From an uncultured Saprospiraceae bacterium (GTDB taxonomy: Bacteria > Bacteroidota > Bacteroidia > Chitinophagales > Saprospiraceae), in contig CALCSX010000118.1 in assembly GCA_937894165.1 (NCBI GenBank), positions 1-16,261 on the forward strand: DNA of 16,261 bases. Reading direction: 5' to 3'. The notes below the pieces were generated by a model that worked only from the letters and a program-made list of their open reading frames with translations, was not told the DNA's origin and did not search any database. Made by a program: the position numbers and the translations under genes. Positions within the stretch are counted from its first letter, which is position 1, and every line of letters starts with the position of its first letter. Positions 7,259 through 13,625 of this stretch are shown piece by piece.

Positions 7259-8848
7259 ATGAAAATCAAGATGTCAATATTTAATATATTAAGGTTTGTA
7301 ATTGTGATAGTTCTTTTTCCTTCTGTATTGTTTTCTCAGGAAAATTTGATTCGAAATCCAGGTTTTGAATTATACGATAACTGTCCTACAGCCCCATCGA
7401 ATTTTGAAGGTTATGTTGAAGATTGGCGTAGTTTTCATTATCAACCAAGTTACAATCATGAATGCGATTATAGTGAACCCTGGGGAGTGCTTCCGTATCA
7501 AGGTCAAGGCTTAACTTCAATAGTTTTATTTACCAATAGATTTAATGTCCATTGGAGGTATCTTCATACGCAGTTAAAAAGGACTCTAAAACCTCAGGTC
7601 TTATATTATTTAGAATTTCAACATCACAATAAAAAAGAAGGATATCAAATCAAAAAATACCAAGCTTATTTCTCCCATCAGTGGCATACCATTCCCTATC
7701 CTGATGATAAACTTTATATAGAACTCAATCCACATTTTGAGACTTCGCAAGAGGATTGGGCGCCATTCGATAAGTGGGTTCGGCGATCGGGTTGCTTTCA
7801 AGTGAATCAAGCTTATGAGTATATGATGTTCGGTAATTTTATGGGAGCGGCAACGGATACCTTTACCAATAGGATAGATGCACTCCAAGCCTACACGCAG
7901 CTTGATAATTTTGCTTTATTCGAAGTTGAAGAACTTAATCATGAAAACATATCACTTTGTCCCTCAGAGGAATACGAACTACCATACTATAATTTGACAG
8001 GGATGTATTATTTATTGAATGGAGATACACTTGGTAAAAATCTGCCTTTACTTTCTCCGGGATCTTATGAGATTGAGCAGCATCTTGATGGTTGTGGATG
8101 GTTTAATAGTTTTTCAATGATTGTCATTGAATGTGGAGCTGAATGTATGGAGATACCGGATGACATAACGATATGTGCGTTTGAAAGCTTAGATTTGAAT
8201 AAAGAGTATGATTACCAAATTAATAATGAATTAATAGACAGTAATTGGAATTTTAAGCCCGGATTGTATCAGTTAGAGGTGTCTAATGAAATATGTGGTG
8301 TGTTTTCTGAAATAACTTTGGAAGTTCTACCCTGTACGGAATGTATAGAATTTGAAAGGTTGAATTCTATCATTTGTATCGGTGATGAGATTGAATTGAA
8401 ATCCTATGATAAGTTACAAGATTTGACAATATGCGCTAATGGTGAAATTATTGGGCCCGGACTATTTCAAAGAAATGACGCCGGTACTTATCAAATTGTA
8501 TATAAGTCGGAAATATGTGATCTTGAATTGATTCAAAATATTGTTGTGGAGGAGTGTGAGGCATGTAATGTTTATATCCCCAATGCTTTTACTCCAAATG
8601 GAGATGGATTGAATGACTTTTTTCAAGTTTTTACTGCCTGTGCATGGCTTGACTATCATTTACTGATTTACGACAGATGGGGTTCTTTAATTTTTGAAAG
8701 TAAAGATCCAATGAGGAATTGGGATGGAAATTATTTAGGTGAAGAACTCCCTCAGAGTGTATTTGTCTATTTATTTAAGGGGAAAATGCGAGACGGGATC
8801 TCTGAAAAAGTAATTAACAAGACAGGTGATGTGACTATATTGAAATGA
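7259..8848 (+). CDS. Large secreted protein with gliding-motility-associated (T9SS type B) C-terminal domain
   Basis: 529 residues from ATG 7259, which gives MKIKMSIFNILRF and a standard signal peptide ending near SVLFSQ (27). An upstream in-frame ATG at 7229 is inside a terminator and adds no signal-peptide feature, so it is rejected. Residues ~28-226 begin with NLIRNPGFELYDNCP and look like a galactose-binding-like beta-sandwich often found in such exported proteins. Three degenerate modules of about 60 residues follow (roughly 231-296, 302-362, 370-436). Each begins with a Cys near CPSEE/CAFES/CIGDE and ends in a short Cys pair. The C-terminus (~437-529) is the type B sorting domain: YIPNAFTPNGDGLNDFF, LLIYDRWGSLIFES, NWDGNYLGEELPQ and the final KTGDVTILK. 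Known of the family: type B cargo is exported by T9SS and often depends on a PorP/SprF-like partner, none of which is in the window. Function otherwise unknown; no catalytic motif seen. Confidence 0.85.
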   Translation: MKIKMSIFNILRFVIVIVLFPSVLFSQENLIRNPGFELYDNCPTAPSNFEGYVEDWRSFHYQPSYNHECDYSEPWGVLPYQGQGLTSIVLFTNRFNVHWRYLHTQLKRTLKPQVLYYLEFQHHNKKEGYQIKKYQAYFSHQWHTIPYPDDKLYIELNPHFETSQEDWAPFDKWVRRSGCFQVNQAYEYMMFGNFMGAATDTFTNRIDALQAYTQLDNFALFEVEELNHENISLCPSEEYELPYYNLTGMYYLLNGDTLGKNLPLLSPGSYEIEQHLDGCGWFNSFSMIVIECGAECMEIPDDITICAFESLDLNKEYDYQINNELIDSNWNFKPGLYQLEVSNEICGVFSEITLEVLPCTECIEFERLNSIICIGDEIELKSYDKLQDLTICANGEIIGPGLFQRNDAGTYQIVYKSEICDLELIQNIVVEECEACNVYIPNAFTPNGDGLNDFFQVFTACAWLDYHLLIYDRWGSLIFESKDPMRNWDGNYLGEELPQSVFVYLFKGKMRDGISEKVINKTGDVTILK

Positions 8849-8882
8849 TAATTTAGTAGGTTACTAGAGACACAACATCAAA

Positions 8883-8911
8883 AAAGCCCATTCAATATCT
8901 GAACAGGCTTT
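8883..8911. terminator. Bidirectional terminator between the type B protein and gapA
   Basis: AAAGCC (8883-8888) pairs with GGCTTT (8906-8911). An inner TTCA/TGAA pair (8891-8894 and 8900-8903) is separated from it by a CA/CA internal loop. A run of A on the left (8880-8885) becomes a T-tract for minus-strand transcripts leaving gapA. The plus-strand tail is shorter (TTTCT). It lies 22 nt beyond the gapA stop and 34 nt beyond the plus-strand gene. Confidence 0.7.
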
Positions 8912-8933
8912 CTATAAATATTAATTCTTATTT

Positions 8934-9923
8934 TTACAATCTGGCGGTGAGTTGCGCCAATCTAGCAGAATAACCCGCTTCATTGTCATACCAGCTCACT
9001 ACTCTTACAAACTTGCCATCTACCGATGTCAAAGGTGCGTCGAAAACTGATGAGTGGGTGTCTCCTACGATATCAGAAGAAACTATCTCATCAACATTGT
9101 ATTTCAATATGCCTTTCATAGGTCCGTCAGCTGCAGCTTTCATCACTCTATTCACTTCATCAACAGTAGTTTCTTTCTCTACCAAAACTGTCAGATCCAC
9201 TAAAGATCCTGTAATAGTCGGAACTCTCATTGCCACAGCCATGATCTTATTTCCGATCTTCGGATATACCAACTTCACTGCCTTCGCTGCTCCTGTGCTG
9301 GTAGGTACGATGTTCTGAGCGGCTGCACGAGCTCTTCTCAAATCACTATGGGGTGCATCCTGAAGATTCTGATCGGATGTATAAGCATGAATCGTAGACA
9401 TTGATCCTTGTAAAATACCGAAATTCTCATCCAATATTTTAACCACAGGTGCCAAACAATTCGTAGTACATGATGCATTCGAAAATACTGTTTGATTTGC
9501 ATCCAACTGGTCATCATTCACACCGATAACGATAGTCTGAAGATCATCACCCTTGCCCGGCGCAGAAATCAACACTTTCTTAGCTCCCGCCTGCAAATGC
9601 ATGCCCGCTTTGTCTTTAGAAGTGAAAATTCCGGTGCATTCTACCACAGTATGAACTCCCAAATCACTCCAAGGCAGACTTTTTGGATCTCTCTCAGAAT
9701 AGGAATTAATTCTCTTACCGTTGATAGTAATACTGTTCTCATCTGACGAAACTTCTCCCTTAAATGGTCCGTGAGCAGTATCATACTTGAACAGGTGTGC
9801 CAGTGTAGCATTGTCCGTCAAGTCGTTGATAGCAACTACTTCTACAGAATTGTCATTTAATAGGTTTCTCAATGTCAGACGTCCAATACGTCCGAATCCG
9901 TTAATGGCGATTTTTTTAGTCAT
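8934..9923 (-). CDS. gapA: Type I glyceraldehyde-3-phosphate dehydrogenase
   Basis: 329 residues, usual length. Seen: the NAD-binding Rossmann start IAINGFGRIGRL (5-16), D34 at the end of beta-2 (AINDLTD), which favours NAD over NADP, the active-site segment SNASCTTNCLAP with catalytic Cys152, general base His179 in TIHAYTSDQ, and the C-terminal WYDNEAGYSARL. Function (known): oxidative phosphorylation of glyceraldehyde 3-phosphate to 1,3-bisphosphoglycerate in the cytoplasm, as a tetramer; pgk in this window uses its product. It is monocistronic by context: divergent from the tRNA-Glu gene and convergent with the type B protein gene, with a terminator just beyond its stop. A palindrome 39-53 nt upstream of the ATG may regulate it. 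Confidence 0.97.
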   Translation of the reverse strand: MTKKIAINGFGRIGRLTLRNLLNDNSVEVVAINDLTDNATLAHLFKYDTAHGPFKGEVSSDENSITINGKRINSYSERDPKSLPWSDLGVHTVVECTGIFTSKDKAGMHLQAGAKKVLISAPGKGDDLQTIVIGVNDDQLDANQTVFSNASCTTNCLAPVVKILDENFGILQGSMSTIHAYTSDQNLQDAPHSDLRRARAAAQNIVPTSTGAAKAVKLVYPKIGNKIMAVAMRVPTITGSLVDLTVLVEKETTVDEVNRVMKAAADGPMKGILKYNVDEIVSSDIVGDTHSSVFDAPLTSVDGKFVRVVSWYDNEAGYSARLAQLTARL

Positions 9924-9961
9924 TTTGAATAAATTTGGTTTAGGTTGTAACAGCTTTCATA

Positions 9962-9976
9962 GGGATAAGTTATCCC
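9962..9976 (-). promoter_or_regulatory. Palindrome in the gapA leader, possible operator
   Basis: GGGATAA-G-TTATCCC is a perfect 7+1+7 inverted repeat 39-53 nt upstream of the gapA ATG. A weak -7-like element (CAACTTTG on the minus strand, 9995-10002, one mismatch to TAnnTTTG) lies just upstream. The palindrome would then fall early in the transcript, as an operator or a 5' hairpin. No T-tract follows it. The regulator is unknown. Confidence 0.45.
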
Positions 9977-10063
9977 AAAAAGCTAAAATCCCTGCAAAGT
10001 TGTTGATTTTCTTTGAATTCTACAGGCAGAAAAAAATATTCTCTAAAAAAAATAGACTTACCT

Positions 10064-10093
10064 TTTGAATAAATAAAAAACATTCTATATTTG
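10064..10093 (+). promoter_or_regulatory. Bacteroidota promoter for tRNA-Glu
   Basis: TTTG (10064-10067), an 18-nt spacer and TATATTTG (10086-10093) match the Bacteroidota sigma-A consensus exactly. The predicted transcription start is near 10098-10101, about 46-49 nt before the mature tRNA 5' end. Confidence 0.8.
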
Positions 10094-10146
10094 CATCGCT
10101 TTACAAGAAAGCAGTTGATTTTTTGAGAAAATTAATAATAGTAGCC

Positions 10147-10218
10147 GGCTCATTCGTCTAGTGGTTAGGACGCAAGGTTTTCATCCTTGAAACAGGGGTT
10201 CGATTCCCCTATGAGCTA
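10147..10218 (+). tRNA. tRNA-Glu (anticodon UUC)
   Basis: 72 nt. The acceptor stem GGCTCAT pairs with ATGAGCT (one G-U at the first pair). The D-arm is GTCT...GGAC. The anticodon stem CAAGG/CCTTG encloses the loop TTTTCAT, giving anticodon TTC. The T-arm AGGGG-TTCGATT-CCCCT carries the universal TTCGA loop. The discriminator base is A10218 and CCA is not encoded, so it must be added by tRNA nucleotidyltransferase. Reads GAA and GAG. It stands alone with its own promoter and terminator. Confidence 0.97.
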
Positions 10219-10227
10219 CTCTCCAAG

Positions 10228-10262
10228 CAGGAAAAGTGACAGTGTTCGCTTTTCCTGTTTTT
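10228..10262 (+). terminator. Rho-independent terminator of tRNA-Glu
   Basis: CAGGAAAAGTGA (10228-10239) pairs with TCGCTTTTCCTG (10246-10257), a 12-bp stem with one G-U pair and a 6-nt loop. It is followed by TTTTT (10258-10262). It begins 10 nt after the tRNA. Confidence 0.9.
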
Positions 10263-10431
10263 GTTTTGGTGAATTTGCTGATTAAAAGATTAGGGTTACC
10301 CATTCCTAATTCATTTAAGAGATTCCTACCTCCCAAATGTTAACAAACCTAATCGATTTCCTTTTCCAAAATAGTTTAATATTATTAGCCTAAGTGTTCG
10401 CTTGAATGAATTCTAGATGATTTCTAAAATA

Positions 10432-10464
10432 TGATTGATAATTCAATCAATTATATTATATTTG
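10432..10464 (+). promoter_or_regulatory. Promoter with overlapping inverted-repeat operator for the Xre-family gene
   Basis: ATTG (10434-10437), a 19-nt spacer and an exact TATATTTG (10457-10464) form a Bacteroidota promoter. The perfect inverted repeat TGATTGA-TAAT-TCAATCA (10432-10449) covers the -33 element. A third half-site TCAATCA recurs at 10474-10480, close to the predicted start of transcription. This layout suits autorepression by the downstream helix-turn-helix protein (inference). Confidence 0.6.
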
Positions 10465-10490
10465 TATAGAATGTCAATCATTAATTCTTC

Positions 10491-10778
10491 ATGAATAAGA
10501 AAAAACAAGTCATTTTTCCAAAATATAATCTAATGCTTGGTCAAATGGGTGAAAATATAAAGTTGGCGCGAAAGCGCAGAAAACTTACGACAATTCAAGT
10601 CTCTGAAAGGGCAGGAATAGCGCGATCAACTTTATATTTGATTGAAAAGGGTAATCCAAGCGTTGCTTTTGGAGCATACTTTAATGTGCTAAGAGTACTG
10701 TGTTTGCAAGCGGATATTTTAAAGTTAGCTGCCGATGATGAATTAGGGAGAAGACTTCAGGATTTAGAATTATTATAA
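10491..10778 (+). CDS. Xre-family helix-turn-helix regulator, HipB-like, without a HipA partner
   Basis: 95 residues. A Lys-rich N-terminus is followed by a lambda-Cro/Xre helix-turn-helix (about 17-72): GENIKLARKRRKLTTIQVSE, AGIARSTLYLIEKG, then the supporting helices VAFGAYFNVLRVL. The C-terminal end ADDELGRRLQDLELL resembles the tail of HipB-like antitoxins that usually sit directly upstream of a HipA kinase toxin. Here no HipA follows: 153 bp of AT-rich DNA leads to an unrelated parDE pair. The protein ends right after the LQDLEL motif, a little short for such antitoxins, so it may be a remnant or a stand-alone autoregulator. An inverted-repeat operator overlaps its promoter. It sits in a small accessory patch downstream of tRNA-Glu. 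HTH assignment is firm; the HipB affiliation is inferred from sequence feel alone. Confidence 0.8.
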   Translation: MNKKKQVIFPKYNLMLGQMGENIKLARKRRKLTTIQVSERAGIARSTLYLIEKGNPSVAFGAYFNVLRVLCLQADILKLAADDELGRRLQDLELL

Positions 10779-10884
10779 CGAGGATAGGTTAAAATTTAAC
10801 TCCTAATTTATTGCTTGGCATAAAAGATATTTATTGTAACTTTAATATTATTGAATTTTATATAAACTACACTCTTTTTATAAT

Positions 10885-10916
10885 TTTGGAATAGTTACCA
10901 AAATTTGGTAACTTTG
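10885..10916 (+). promoter_or_regulatory. parDE promoter with perfect 19-bp palindromic operator
   Basis: TTTG (10885-10888), a 20-nt spacer and TAACTTTG (10909-10916) match the Bacteroidota consensus. The palindrome GTTACCAAAATTTGGTAAC (10894-10912; 9+1+9, no mismatch) fills the spacer and overlaps the -7 element, an ideal place for repression by the ParD ribbon-helix-helix dimer or the ParDE complex. The predicted start of transcription is only about 8-10 nt before the parD ATG, so the leader is very short. Confidence 0.75.
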
Positions 10917-10931
10917 TAAAAAGTATTACAA

Positions 10932-11180
10932 ATGAAAAATACCTCAATATCATTAGGAACCTATTTTGATCAATTTGTCCAAACACAGGTTTCGGCTGGC
11001 AGATATAAGAATGTAAGTGAAGTAATTCGAGCAGGACTTCGACTTTTAGAAAATGAAGAGAGTAAAGTTAACGCTTTGAAAAATGCCATTCAAGAAGGAA
11101 TAGATAGTGGCATAGCTCACGATTTTGATCCGGTTAAAAATCTTGAAGAATTAAAAGCAAGAAGGGCAAAGAATGGCTGA
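10932..11180 (+). CDS. parD: ParD-family antitoxin (ribbon-helix-helix)
   Basis: 82 residues. The N-terminal ribbon-helix-helix (about 3-45) shows the family pattern: TSISLGTYFDQFVQTQVSAGRY, then KNVSEVIRAGLRLLENEE. The C-terminal half (46-82) is charged and carries the FDPVKNLEELK-type segment expected to wrap the toxin. Known of the family: dimeric DNA-binding antitoxin that neutralises ParE and represses its own operon. The palindrome within the promoter is the likely operator. The start follows a short leader. Its stop overlaps the parE start by 8 nt (ATGGCTGA, 11173-11180), ensuring coupled translation of antitoxin then toxin. Confidence 0.92.
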   Translation: MKNTSISLGTYFDQFVQTQVSAGRYKNVSEVIRAGLRLLENEESKVNALKNAIQEGIDSGIAHDFDPVKNLEELKARRAKNG

Positions 11181-11472
11181 TTTTAAACTTACGAATAAAG
11201 CAGTTAAAGATTTAAACGTTATATGGGATTACACAGCTAAACATTGGTCTGAAGAACAGGCAGACATTTATTATAGTTTGCTTATAAACAGTTTTCAAGA
11301 TATAGCAAATAACCCGGAATTAGGGAAAAATTATATTGGAATTAGAAATGAATTGTTCGGGCTTAAATCTAATCGACACATAATCTTTTATAGAAAATTG
11401 ATTAATGAACCTATAGAGATAACCAGAATTTTGCATGAACGAATGGATTTAATAAATAGAATAAAGGAATAA
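11173..11472 (+). CDS. parE: ParE-family toxin (RelE/ParE fold)
   Basis: 99 residues, normal length. Seen: FKLTNKAVKDLNVIWDYTAKHWSEEQA (an N-terminal strand and helical hairpin typical of ParE), the NPELGKNY turn, LFGLKSNRHIIFYR (the conserved R/K-x-H-x-I-F-Y-R strand) and the terminal strand EITRILHERMD. Known of the family: ParE toxins mostly poison DNA gyrase, while the related RelE proteins cleave mRNA on the ribosome. The ITRILHERMD ending fits ParE, but the target is not provable from sequence. It overlaps parD and nothing follows in the operon; a weak ATAGGA/TCCTAT inverted repeat lies 27-50 nt beyond its stop. Confidence 0.92.
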   Translation: MADFKLTNKAVKDLNVIWDYTAKHWSEEQADIYYSLLINSFQDIANNPELGKNYIGIRNELFGLKSNRHIIFYRKLINEPIEITRILHERMDLINRIKE

Positions 11473-11585
11473 TAAATAGCTAATTTTGAGACTATAGGAA
11501 TTTTAGTAATCCTATATTTATAAAATAAGTTAGTGTAATGATTAGGTATTAAATTATTAAATACACCAAGCCTAAAAACCATATT

Positions 11586-13373
11586 ATGAGATTTTTCATC
11601 GCTTTTATTTTATTAATATGTTGCGCTGGCTTTTTAAGCAGTCAAAATCTGACAGAAAATCTCACATACATCTCAGGCGAGGCCAACTTTGATTTGTCTT
11701 CAGTTTCAGCTCAAAGAAGTCAAATAGCTGATGCCAACCCAAATTTATTGGGAATATCAGCAACGATAAATATAAATTCTGAGGAAAATGGGGCTTTATA
11801 TAGAGACCGATCAACTGATCGGGTTCACTATTTGCTTCATTTTACAAAACATCAAAATGGCCTAGGCGTAATAATAGAGGATGCACAAATTCCGGATGGA
11901 TCAGATATACGTCTTGTGGGAGAGGATGATGGATTTGCCTATAATTATAAAGTTTCACAGATTAAGAATGGTCGGTTATTTCTGGCTCCTGCCTATGGTG
12001 ATGTGGTTAGTCTTCAAATTATATTGCCGATGGGGGAGGAAGAATTTTCTTTTTCAATCAATAAGATATACTTGATGGAAAAAGGGGCGGAGGATGATGA
12101 CTCCAGGGCAATAGGTTTTGGTGAGAGTTTTGTGTGCCATGAGAATATTAACTGTCCCGAAGGGGAGAACTATCAGAAATACAAGCGGGGAGTTTGTAAA
12201 ATATTGATGCCTCTAGAGGAAGGTTTGGCATTCTGTTCCGGGTCACTGATCAATAATACCGGTGACGAGTTAATTCCTTATGTGCTCACCGGATTTCATT
12301 GTGACAATGGCTATACACCATTTTATGATATGTACCAGTTTCATTTTAATTATGAATCAACAACATGTGCCAATCCAACGCAGGAGCCCGGCTATGATAT
12401 GGTGATGGGAGCAGAGCCGATAGCCAATTATGGGGATTCAGATATGCGACTTTTCCGAATCACCGGGAATATTCCTTCGGACTACAATTTATATTTGAAT
12501 GGCTGGACACGCGATACGAATTACATACATTCTGCGCTGATTCACCATCCCTTTGGAGATATTAAGAAGATATCCATTGATGACGATCCACCGACGATCC
12601 ATCCTGTCCAGATCAATTGGTCGGGGCGGCCACCATCACCTCCTTATTCGCATTTGCATATGACTTTTGATTTGGGGGCACAGCAGCCCGGCTCATCAGG
12701 GGCGTCGCTTTTCAATGAAGAGGGTTTTATTGTTGGGCAATTGCATGGAGGCTTGGCGAATTGTGGTGTCAATCGGCGCGGCTATGTGGGCAGGCTTTCT
12801 GTTTCATGGGATTTTGGAGATGAACCGGTAGCTCGCTTGAAGGATTGGCTGGATCCGGAGGGAACGGATGTGATGAGCTTGGAGGGGCGGGAATTTTCAA
12901 CTAATCGATCAGTGAGGGTTCTTGTACGGGATGTTCATGGGCAGCACATTCATGGAGTGCGAGTGGTGGAGGGTATACCTCCGACATTAGCTGTAGAAGA
13001 GGATGAGGCCTACAGTTTTGAAGCAGAGAATGGCGCATCTTTACAGATTAGACTTAGCAAAAGTTCCGGCAATTTTAACGGAATAACTGTAGTAGATCTG
13101 GTTTTACAGCGGCTACATATTTTAGGAAAGATTGAGAGTGATGAAGCTAGTTTTCGCGCTGCCGATGTCAATAATGACGGTGTTCTCACTATGGAAGATT
13201 TGAGGGAATTGCGCAATTTGCTATTAGATAAGGATCACACTTTCCCGGGTGGTCCATCCTGGATTTTCTTACCGAATTTGATTAATATTCCTGATTTGAG
13301 CGAGGATGAGGAGGTGGAAGTTTTAGGGATCAAATTAGGCGATATGAATTTCTCTGCGGATCCGACATTTTAG
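11586..13373 (+). CDS. Secreted trypsin-fold protease, lysyl-endopeptidase-like, with dockerin-like module and no visible T9SS sorting domain
   Basis: 595 residues. Signal peptide 1-20 (MRFFIAFILLICCAGFLSSQ). Residues ~25-165 form a beta-rich N-terminal domain. The S1-like protease spans ~176-425 with the full catalytic triad in family motifs: His238 in YVLTGFHC, Asp286 in GDSDMRLFRI and Ser371 in QQPGSSGASLF. It also has the paired-Cys start (FVCHENINCPEG) and the VGQLHGG end seen in Achromobacter lysyl-endopeptidase relatives. Residues ~440-515 form a small beta domain. Residues ~518-560 hold a single dockerin-like EF-hand (AADVNNDGVLTMEDLRELR) and an SWIF segment, ending at LGIKLGDMNFSADPTF. 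In related exported Bacteroidota proteins, as I recall them, further sequence including a sorting domain follows this point. Here a stop is reached and a repeat element begins about 10 nt later. Expected activity: extracellular cleavage, possibly after Lys. Confidence 0.85.
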   Translation: MRFFIAFILLICCAGFLSSQNLTENLTYISGEANFDLSSVSAQRSQIADANPNLLGISATININSEENGALYRDRSTDRVHYLLHFTKHQNGLGVIIEDAQIPDGSDIRLVGEDDGFAYNYKVSQIKNGRLFLAPAYGDVVSLQIILPMGEEEFSFSINKIYLMEKGAEDDDSRAIGFGESFVCHENINCPEGENYQKYKRGVCKILMPLEEGLAFCSGSLINNTGDELIPYVLTGFHCDNGYTPFYDMYQFHFNYESTTCANPTQEPGYDMVMGAEPIANYGDSDMRLFRITGNIPSDYNLYLNGWTRDTNYIHSALIHHPFGDIKKISIDDDPPTIHPVQINWSGRPPSPPYSHLHMTFDLGAQQPGSSGASLFNEEGFIVGQLHGGLANCGVNRRGYVGRLSVSWDFGDEPVARLKDWLDPEGTDVMSLEGREFSTNRSVRVLVRDVHGQHIHGVRVVEGIPPTLAVEEDEAYSFEAENGASLQIRLSKSSGNFNGITVVDLVLQRLHILGKIESDEASFRAADVNNDGVLTMEDLRELRNLLLDKDHTFPGGPSWIFLPNLINIPDLSEDEEVEVLGIKLGDMNFSADPTF

Positions 13374-13396
13374 TTGTTGGAGGGTGGGGCGTGCCC

Positions 13397-13625
13397 GGTT
13401 ATAAAGGATTAGTTCAATATAACAGTAAGAAAATCATTGATTTATATTCTTTGTAAGATGGATAATATCTAGAAAAATTAAAGATGAATACCTCTGATAA
13501 GAAAATTTCAAAGACAAGGCTTTCGAAGTATTTGAATCCAAGGATTTTATAGAAAATAAATGACTGATTCAAATACGAGAGTAACGCAGTATTTGGGATT
13601 TTCTTACAGAGGTTTAATTACCGGT
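13397..13625. mobile_element. Putative MITE-like non-coding insertion (about 229 bp)
   Basis: The segment is flanked by CGTGCCC on both sides (13390-13396 and 13626-13632), as expected of a target-site duplication. Its ends read CCGGTTATAAA (from 13395) and, on the opposite strand, CCGGTAATTAAA (ending 13614-13625 region), an imperfect terminal inverted repeat. The interior is AT-rich and has no ORF, unlike the GC-rich flanks. Joining the flanks would restore an uninterrupted GGGCGTGCCCTTGCATTGG. No transposase is present, so any mobility would need one in trans. Boundaries are by eye and could be off by a few bases. Confidence 0.4.
13490..13613. repeat. Nested inverted repeats (possible structured RNA or cruciform)
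   Basis: The outer arms ACCTCTGATAAGAAAAT (13490-13506) and ATTTTCTTACAGAGGT (13598-13613) pair over 16 bp with one bulged A. Inside lie a second perfect 11-bp pair, GTATTTGAATC (13528-13538) and GATTCAAATAC (13566-13576), and a smaller hairpin, TTCAAAG...CTTTCGAA (13507-13527). The helices stack as a closing stem with two internal hairpins. No ORF uses the region. Whether it is transcribed is unknown. Confidence 0.6.

Noticed and set aside
10241..10403. 11-bp direct repeat AGTGTTCGCTT (10241-10251, 10393-10403) as att sites beside tRNA-Glu
   Set aside because: The first copy is part of the tRNA terminator, not the tRNA 3' end. The enclosed DNA has no gene or integrase, and no duplicated tRNA 3' end is found downstream.
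10491..11472. A three-gene toxin-antitoxin operon including the Xre gene
   Set aside because: The 153-bp gap contains a separate strong promoter and operator for parDE, and parDE does not need an Xre partner; they look like independent units.
13010..13216. Minus-strand ORF inside the protease gene
   Set aside because: It lies wholly within the strongly supported protease frame and has no recognisable motif; a shadow ORF.
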